Assembly: GCA_023078555.1 (NCBI GenBank)
Contig: CM041198.1
Coordinates: 3,891,354 to 3,955,353, forward strand
DNA from: Ulva prolifera
Lineage: Eukaryota; Chlorophyta; Ulvophyceae; Ulvales; Ulvaceae
DNA length: 64,000 nt
Direction of reading: 5' to 3'
Shown here: piece after piece, positions 57,939 through 64,000 of the stretch
Layout of the letters: each line of letters starts with the position of its first letter
Numbering within the stretch: the stretch's first letter is position 1
Notes under the pieces: model-generated
What the model saw: only the letters and a program-made list of their open reading frames with translations
Database searches by the model: none
Told to the model about the DNA's origin: nothing
Translations under genes and position numbers: made by a program

Positions 57939-59354
57939 GTTGTGTGAGGTGCCAGGTCGTTGCAGAGGTACATCCTTACCTGATGCACATCAAGACATGC
58001 ACTGAAACCTGCTGAGTTGTGGGCTGTCAGCCACATTGTACGAAGACGTGTACACGTATCCATAGTTGAATGAACACAAACATCCTCTGTCAGCTGCGTG
58101 GTGTTCTTGGTCTGCAAGTCATGCGGCCGAATGTGGCATTCTTCATGTTGACAGTGTTGCATGCTGGCCATGGCCAATAGCCCACATTGCGCGATGCCAC
58201 CTCATTCCGCCACCATATGCATCAAAAAGTTTTGCTGCTGCAGGGCTTTGATGCGCCGAAGGGAAAGACGTGGCGGGGTGAGGACAGGGAGGCCCGCCAG
58301 AGCTCCAAGGCGAAACACAAGGCCAGCACAGCTAGAATGGCCGCGCACATGATGTTGTGAGAGCGCATAGATAGCTCGCTTTGTCCAAGCGAGTGCTTAG
58401 ACCGACGGCGTGACGGTGTACATCTTTTGTACAGTAGTGTGTTCGTGAAAGTCCGCGGCCGCACAGTCGTCCACCATGCGACAGCTGCAAAGCCGTGTAA
58501 CGGTGCCCACATGGCAATCAAGTGAAGGCAATGTTTATGTATGCTGTTTACCAAGGCTACGTCGTCTCATTTTGCAGTTCTGATGCTTCGACATTCAGTA
58601 CCCGGGGGGGACGCATGTTCACAAGTGTGTGACCGACGAACAGCGGTTGGCCCTCGACACTCGAGGTGGTTCATGCAGCAGCCGCTACGTTCGCACGATG
58701 ACTGCTCACGGCTTGCATGTACCAGCACTGCTGCAACATGCAGCATCATTTCACTTGTCTGTCTTTCACATCATAACTCTACGCGTTCACTGTTAGAGCT
58801 CGACTGGTATCGCATTCCTAGACTGATCGCCAGTTGGGAATCAACGTCATTGTAGGTGGACACAGCTTGCCTGTCAACACGGCTTGACCTGAATTCAATG
58901 TTGATGCCGTCAATGGGAGGCCGTAGTTTCGGGAAAACCCGGTGCGGATGTCCTGTGTGGTGCGACCTCCGGAGAAGTCACAGACGTTGCAGTACGTGTA
59001 GCTACAGCAATCGAAAGAAAGCTAGATTCAGCATACTACCTTAGCTGCAGATAACATGGTGATCCCTGCGTTGTGCACGTGTGTGCCTTGATTGCGAGAC
59101 AGATCTTCCGCATCTCTCGAAATTCGGGATTCGCAGGTCATGTCGCGACCCAGCTTCTGGATTCACTAGCGTTTGGTTTCTGCTGCGCCCGCGGTTATAG
59201 CACTTCTCGTCAGCCTGATGAAGGGCCTCTCGTAGCCTGTCACCATGATCGAACTAGTCTGCAATGCGGCTGCCTGGTAATCGACCGTCTATCATCAACG
59301 CAAGCGTCTGAAGGCCGTATGACATTTGACAGGAACTTTATTGACCATTCCAGG
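57939..59354. other. Stretch with no confident gene
   Basis: One short minus-strand frame with a hydrophobic start is listed separately (58222-58368). Nothing else is recognised. The promoter of the sulfotransferase gene should lie at its right end. Confidence 0.4.
58222..58368 (-). CDS. Short ORF with signal-anchor-like start
   Basis: 48 codons beginning MRSHNIMCAAILAVLALCFA, a clear hydrophobic stretch of about 15 residues followed by a polar tail. It might be the first exon of a secreted or membrane protein, or a chance frame. Confidence 0.25.
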   Translation of the reverse strand: MRSHNIMCAAILAVLALCFALELWRASLSSPRHVFPFGASKPCSSKTF

Positions 59355-62300
59355 ATGCGCATATTGTGTATTGATAGCACCAGCGTCACGATGCTGCACG
59401 TTTCTGAGCATGCGCCGGCTCACAGGATCCTCCGGGCCATCGCTGGATGCGGCATCGGCTGCTTGGCTTTCTTGTGTATGTATATCGCTGTCGGCGGCTA
59501 CATCTGGCCTTGGGAAGCGCGGAATGGTGCGCGCCCGTGACCTCAGCATCTCTGTTAGGTACCATGTGCACCAACATCCTCGCAGGGCCTGGCGCGCAGA
59601 TGCTCTACGTGGATGCAGAGCATGCAGTGTTGCAAAATATGATCAGGAGCATATATGGCGTATGTCATAGAGCAGTAAGTGTGGTGCACAGGCGGAGACC
59701 CGACCAACGGCCGCATTTGGAACCAAAGCACCCCATCAGGATCTCTTTCATCATACCTGGCCCGAAAAGCTGCGCCGCGGTTCCAGCGACTGGCGCACAG
59801 TGAAGATGACCTGCCGCAGTTACTTCAAAAGCTCCTGGCAAAACTTGGTGGAGACAATGAATCCACCGTGGACTGCGGGTGTGATGCACATTCACCGCCC
59901 GATGAAGATGTGTGCAGCGGGATCTGGGGAGATCCTGGATGCCCTGGAGAGGTGTGACCTTGCAGGCAGCTGCATGGCGTAAGACGATGTGGTCATTGAG
60001 GGGATTCCCTTTAGAGATCTGCGTCGGTGACCAGTCCACCGTTGGCCTCTGGATTACGCTCATTGGGTAGTCTGGACAGATCAGAATTGCGGGAGCAGAT
60101 GACATGCTACGACAAGCTACTCGTATGGCTCAAAGCTCCTACAAAACTGAGCCAGCGTTGCTGCCGTGCGCTGTCACTGTGAGCACCTGTTCCCCGGCAC
60201 ATGCGAATTGTTGGCGCATTCTGCTGTGTGGCGGCCTCCCAGTTCTGATAACGGTTGACGTCTCTGCAAGCTACACTCAGCGCGCATGCCTGGACGAGAA
60301 ACCACGGGTCTCGCCTTTAGCAGATGCATCGCGTGGTCGTGGGCGTCCATCATCGCAGCTGCACCGGCGAAGTGGTACAATACACTATTCGCCAAATCCA
60401 AGCAAGTCCAACGCAGGTAACAATGCACGACGAGAGGAAAGAGGCCTGTCAGGATGCTCAACTCGGAATCGGTATCTCACTTGAGTCGAGGTGGCCTGCC
60501 TGGATGTGTCTGTCACAGACGCCAGCTCACAAGAGCTTGAATACAGGCAAAACGGCTGGAACTTACACATAACACAAAGACAATAGGCCTGCGAGCCTGT
60601 TTCCTGGAGGGCAACAGCATGTGTGATTTACAGGATCGCATCATTGAGGAGGCTGAGATGAATACAATCCTAGTGGGCGAGGCGCGCTTGGCCGGCAGGG
60701 TCGAGAAGCTCGGCATGCTGCCCCCACGCAAGTGGTACGCACCTCTCTCTCTGCACTGCTACATGAAGCCGGTGAATTACTGCTTATGCCCGTCGCATGA
60801 ACGGGGAGTACGGATCATGGCACGGCCCTGAACGCCCGGATGGTGCCACACTAGAGGCGCAACGCAGCATCGGCGACCCCAGAGGTGCCCAGAACCCCGC
60901 AGGCAACAGAGATGCACCACGCTGAGGGTTTCTGGCCCCATGGCATGGGCTCCTCAATGTAGCATGCCACGACCGAAGGTTTGGGCTGGAAGTGGTATCC
61001 CCATGCCGCAAACCCTGCACTGCCTGCGCCTGGCTCGTGCGCTGTAGCTGGTGTGAGGGGCCTGCGTAGCAAGTGCGCCATGAGCCGCAGCGTCCGCTCA
61101 TGCTGCGCTGAGCTACATGCATGCACATCGCAACACAGAGACAGCACTCAGGGGGGTCCGCGATGCAGGCTGCCGCCGAAGGACCCGGCCGAGATGCAGA
61201 ACAGCCTGAACGAGTGGCTGTGGCAGCACGCGCTCGGCACGGCGGACGGGGTGCTGCACCCGCTGCCGCGGGGGGCCGTGCCCCCAAAGGCTGCGATCTG
61301 CACGCTCCTCTTCAACCCGATCTACAAGTTCATCCTCATCAAGAACACCAAGGTCGCCGGCACGAGCGTGTTTGTTGACTTTGGCGGCTTCTGCAAGCCT
61401 GGGATTACCTTGGAGGAGGCCAAGGTGCGCCGGCCGTTGTGGCACCGGTCCGCGCGCATGCAGCACACACGCAGCGGTGAGGATGGGCATGTAGCGACAG
61501 CTCACTTGCCCAGGGCGAGCGCTCTTGGCATCATGCTGGGAGCTTTGAGCTGTGCATGCATGCATGCATGCATACAGAACTGTCCTCTCACCGTTGAGGC
61601 GAGGCCTCGAGCAGCAGTGCTGTGCAGGCCGGGCCGCCGTGCCTGTGGCGCGTGACAGATATCATCCGTGTCGGGATCCACAACCTGGGCTACGAGTCCC
61701 TGGAGACGATGTGGGCGGACTACACGGTCATGGCGCTCGTCCGGAACCCGTACGACCGCGCAGGGTCCTCGTACGACTACGTCCTCGGCCGGCGGGAGGT
61801 GCGCCGAGTTCATGCATGCCGGCGCTGTGGTGCACATGCATGTATCATAGCATTCCGCAGGTGCTCGGCACGCATTGCTGCTTGATTGCGTCCAAGCTAC
61901 CCTGTGTTGGAGTGAAGCAGAAGCAGCGCGGATGTGCCGGTGCGCCAGGACGTGCGTGTCTCCTGAGGATGCTACGTGCAATCGATGCGATGGAGCTCTG
62001 GGGGGCCCGGAGGCAGGGGCAGCGATTGGGCAGGTGTCATGCATGGCTCACATGCATGCATTGAACAAGCAGGCACTGGCCTACACGCGGTGCAGCTGCA
62101 CCTGGACTCTGCGCAGGCAGCCGCAGGCCTGGGCAGGTGTACGCCATACGCATGCATACATGTCATGTGCGCGATTGCTCAGCGGCTCTGCGCGTGGGGG
62201 CAGCGCATGTGCCCCCGAGCCTTTATCCATCAGCCGGGCGAGTCGGCCGTCAGCGCCACAGCCGTCACAACGGCAAGGCGGTATGCTCACGTAGTCCCTC

Positions 62301-62887
62301 ACTCGATCAGTTGTGTGCAGCGCCGAGACGGCCACTGCCGCGACCCCAAGTTTGAGCACTTTGCGGCGCGCCCGTACGTGCTCGGCATGCAGGACAAGAT
62401 CTTTGGCTGCGGGGATCACGTGCATGACTTCTACCACGTCGAGCCGCAGTACACGTGCCTCCTCGACGACGCCGACCGCCTCGTCGCGGACCACATTGTC
62501 AGGTGCGGCAACCCACATGATGGCCCAGCTCCGAGTCTCAGGAGCCCACGAATTTGTTCTATGTGCATGGTCTCCCATCGTGCGGCCCGGTGGAAACCCA
62601 GAGCCGGGCCAGAGGAGGGGAACATGTGCACCGGCGTGTATCGCACACTGTAGTACCACCAATCTGCATGCAGTGCTGGACCGTAAAGGCATACGAATGT
62701 AGAATCGCCAGTACACATAGCGCACTGCATCCAGTCAAAAGGGGGGTTCAGATTCAGCGCAGTGACAGCGGAAAGCCTGGCCTTCCCCACGGCTGCGCTT
62801 AAGCGAACAGCAGGGCTATAGTTCTACTGAGGACCGATAATTCTAGTGTCGAGATGAGGCTCCTGCATATGGCCAACAGGAATGAAT

Positions 62888-62920
<33 letters not shown>

Positions 62921-63602
62921 GCGGTTGTAGACTTGCGCAGCGGGAACAACTCCTTTTTTAGTCCGGGCTTGGCAGGAACCCAAGGTGCAGGGTCGATTCA
63001 CTTGAGGAGGACTTTGCGACGACGCTCGAGGCGATCAATGCGCGCCGCAGCGAAGGCCTTCCGCCGCTGGAGAGCACGGTGGGGTGGGAGCAGCAGGGGC
63101 CGCTAGCGCAGGCGAGCAACGTCGCCGAGCAGAGCCGCCACAGCAGCCGCCACATTGAGAAGTTCATGAAGTGTGGGCTGCGCTGCCTCGGCCTCGTCCA
63201 TGTGCGTTTCGCCCACCTTTTAGAACAGCTCCCGGCTTGATGTTGTGTACTACTGGTGAAAGATTTGTGCTCTGTAAGTTTACCCACAGCGAAGACCTGG
63301 CCGATAGCCCACTCAGCCATTGGTGTGATCAGCTGTTTGTGGGCATAAACTGTCACAGTTGAAATGTGCGACAAAAAGCCTGAATGGTGTGCTGTGTCCC
63401 CATCATGCAATCCCGCTTTCACTTCCCGAGAGGCGGGGCAACCCCCGTGGCATCACCCTCTCACCCCACAGACAATTCAACTTGAAGGTGATGCATGCAT
63501 GCACAAGGGCCTGCGCTGCTGCAGGACTATTATCGGAAGGACTTTCACCTGCTGCAGTACCCAGCCGGCAACATCACAGTGCCCAAGACACACCACAGCT
63601 AG
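59355..63602 (+). CDS. Type II membrane sulfotransferase (Golgi carbohydrate sulfotransferase-like)
   Basis: Nine exons join in phase: 59355-59526, 59586-59674, 59787-59951, 60634-60734, 61169-61424, 61628-61798, 62321-62502, 62991-63201 and 63525-63602 (474 residues). Exon 1 encodes a short cytosolic tail and one membrane segment (near residues 25-50), giving the type II topology usual for Golgi enzymes. The PAPS-binding 5'-phosphosulfate loop reads KNTKVAGTS (234-242). The 3'-phosphate motif reads LVRNPYDRAGSSYDY (298-312), with Arg300 and Ser308 as expected contacts. FGCGDHVHDFYHVEPQ continues the catalytic fold. It should transfer sulfate from PAPS to a glycan; the acceptor is unknown. 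Met at 59319 or 59391 could also start it. The stem (exons 2-4) is less certain than the catalytic part. Confidence 0.88.
62888..62916. repeat. Poly-C tract (29 C) inside an intron
   Basis: 29 consecutive C residues lie 75 bp before the eighth exon of the sulfotransferase gene. Confidence 0.95.
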
Positions 63603-64000
63603 CCGTGCAGCTGCATGGATGTGACACCTGCGCGCGGCACAGCACAGCACGCCGCCGCGCTCCGCAGCACGCTGCTCAGCCGACGCGCAATGTTTTGTGT
63701 GGTCTCACATGTACATTACCGAAGAGGCCACACAGCGCCATCGGTGCTGAAGTTCAGTGGTCCCCTGTGGCCTACCCCTGTTTTTCTCACAGCACGATTT
63801 CTGCACATGCTGTGTACAGCTTGGGACTCAGCAGTAGAGGCTCAGGCACGAACAGGAAGTGAGTGATGCATGCCAGGAGTCTCGAGATCTACCTTCATAG
63901 GTCTTGTAGAGGTAGCTGCCCTGAAGGGGATGGTCCTCCCTCGCCCTGTCGGGCTGAGAGACAATGATATGGCGCACCCATGCATACAATGATTGTAACC
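63603..64000. other. Right end of the window, no recognised feature
   Basis: It follows the sulfotransferase stop codon and probably includes its 3' untranslated region. No gene or repeat was recognised. Confidence 0.5.

Noticed and set aside
59675-59691. A 17-nt intron beginning GTAAGT and ending CAG in the sulfotransferase gene
   Set aside because: Too short for any known spliceosome in such a genome. A longer intron to 59786 keeps frame and is preferred.
1-64000. CRISPR array, rRNA or bacterial contamination
   Set aside because: No regularly spaced repeats, no conserved rRNA segments, and spliced eukaryotic genes are found throughout.

Overview
The window is nuclear DNA of an intron-rich, GC-rich eukaryote, most likely a microalga. 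Introns are GT-AG, with donors often reading GTGCG and acceptors usually ending TGCAG. Conserved eukaryotic genes are split into many short exons, and truncated retroelements lie between them. The plant-type glutamate-cysteine ligase favours a green-lineage or related alga, but I cannot fix the taxon. I see no tRNA or rRNA gene, CRISPR array or bacterial operon structure.

Layout. 1-9.4 kb: the 3' end of an unidentified host gene carries a complete-looking Ty3/gypsy chromovirus (490-9345, 5-bp target duplication CAAGA). A truncated LINE sits inside its 5' LTR. 9.5-10.3 kb: a second LINE fragment. 11.4-13.9 kb (-): a six-exon kinase-like gene with a possible nuclease-like segment. 16.0-17.2 kb: a tRNA-related SINE and a third LINE fragment. 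17.2-21.0 kb (+): glutamate-cysteine ligase. 22.4-24.2 kb (-): an acidic, Ser/Gly-rich protein. 27.7-32.2 kb (+): a CCR4/Angel/nocturnin-type nuclease with a roughly 400-residue Gly/His/Arg-rich insertion. 33.3-39.5 kb (+): two tandem paralogues of an unrecognised seven-helix membrane protein. 41.9-45.6 kb (-): Sec61 alpha. 46.4-47.5 kb (-): an AIG2-like gamma-glutamylcyclotransferase-type protein. 48.0-51.9 kb (-): a divergent eEF1A-family GTPase. 54.6-57.9 kb (+): an IFRD-family regulator. 59.4-63.6 kb (+): a type II membrane sulfotransferase.

Most spliced models were assembled by eye from homology and keep a continuous phase across all proposed junctions: Sec61 473 aa, eEF1A-like 460 aa, IFRD 405 aa, sulfotransferase 474 aa, nuclease 800 aa, kinase-like 582 aa and AIG2-like 136 aa. 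Two genes show internal frame conflicts: one exon of glutamate-cysteine ligase, and exon 2 of the second membrane paralogue, which carries a 64-bp duplication.

The genes do not form one pathway. Several share a secretory or translation theme (Sec61 alpha, eEF1A-like protein, sulfotransferase), and two touch glutathione or gamma-glutamyl chemistry. The points most worth a second look are the tandem membrane proteins, the altered G motifs of the eEF1A relative, the insertion inside the nuclease domain, the abrupt GC3 differences between exons of single genes, and the dispersed SINE family.
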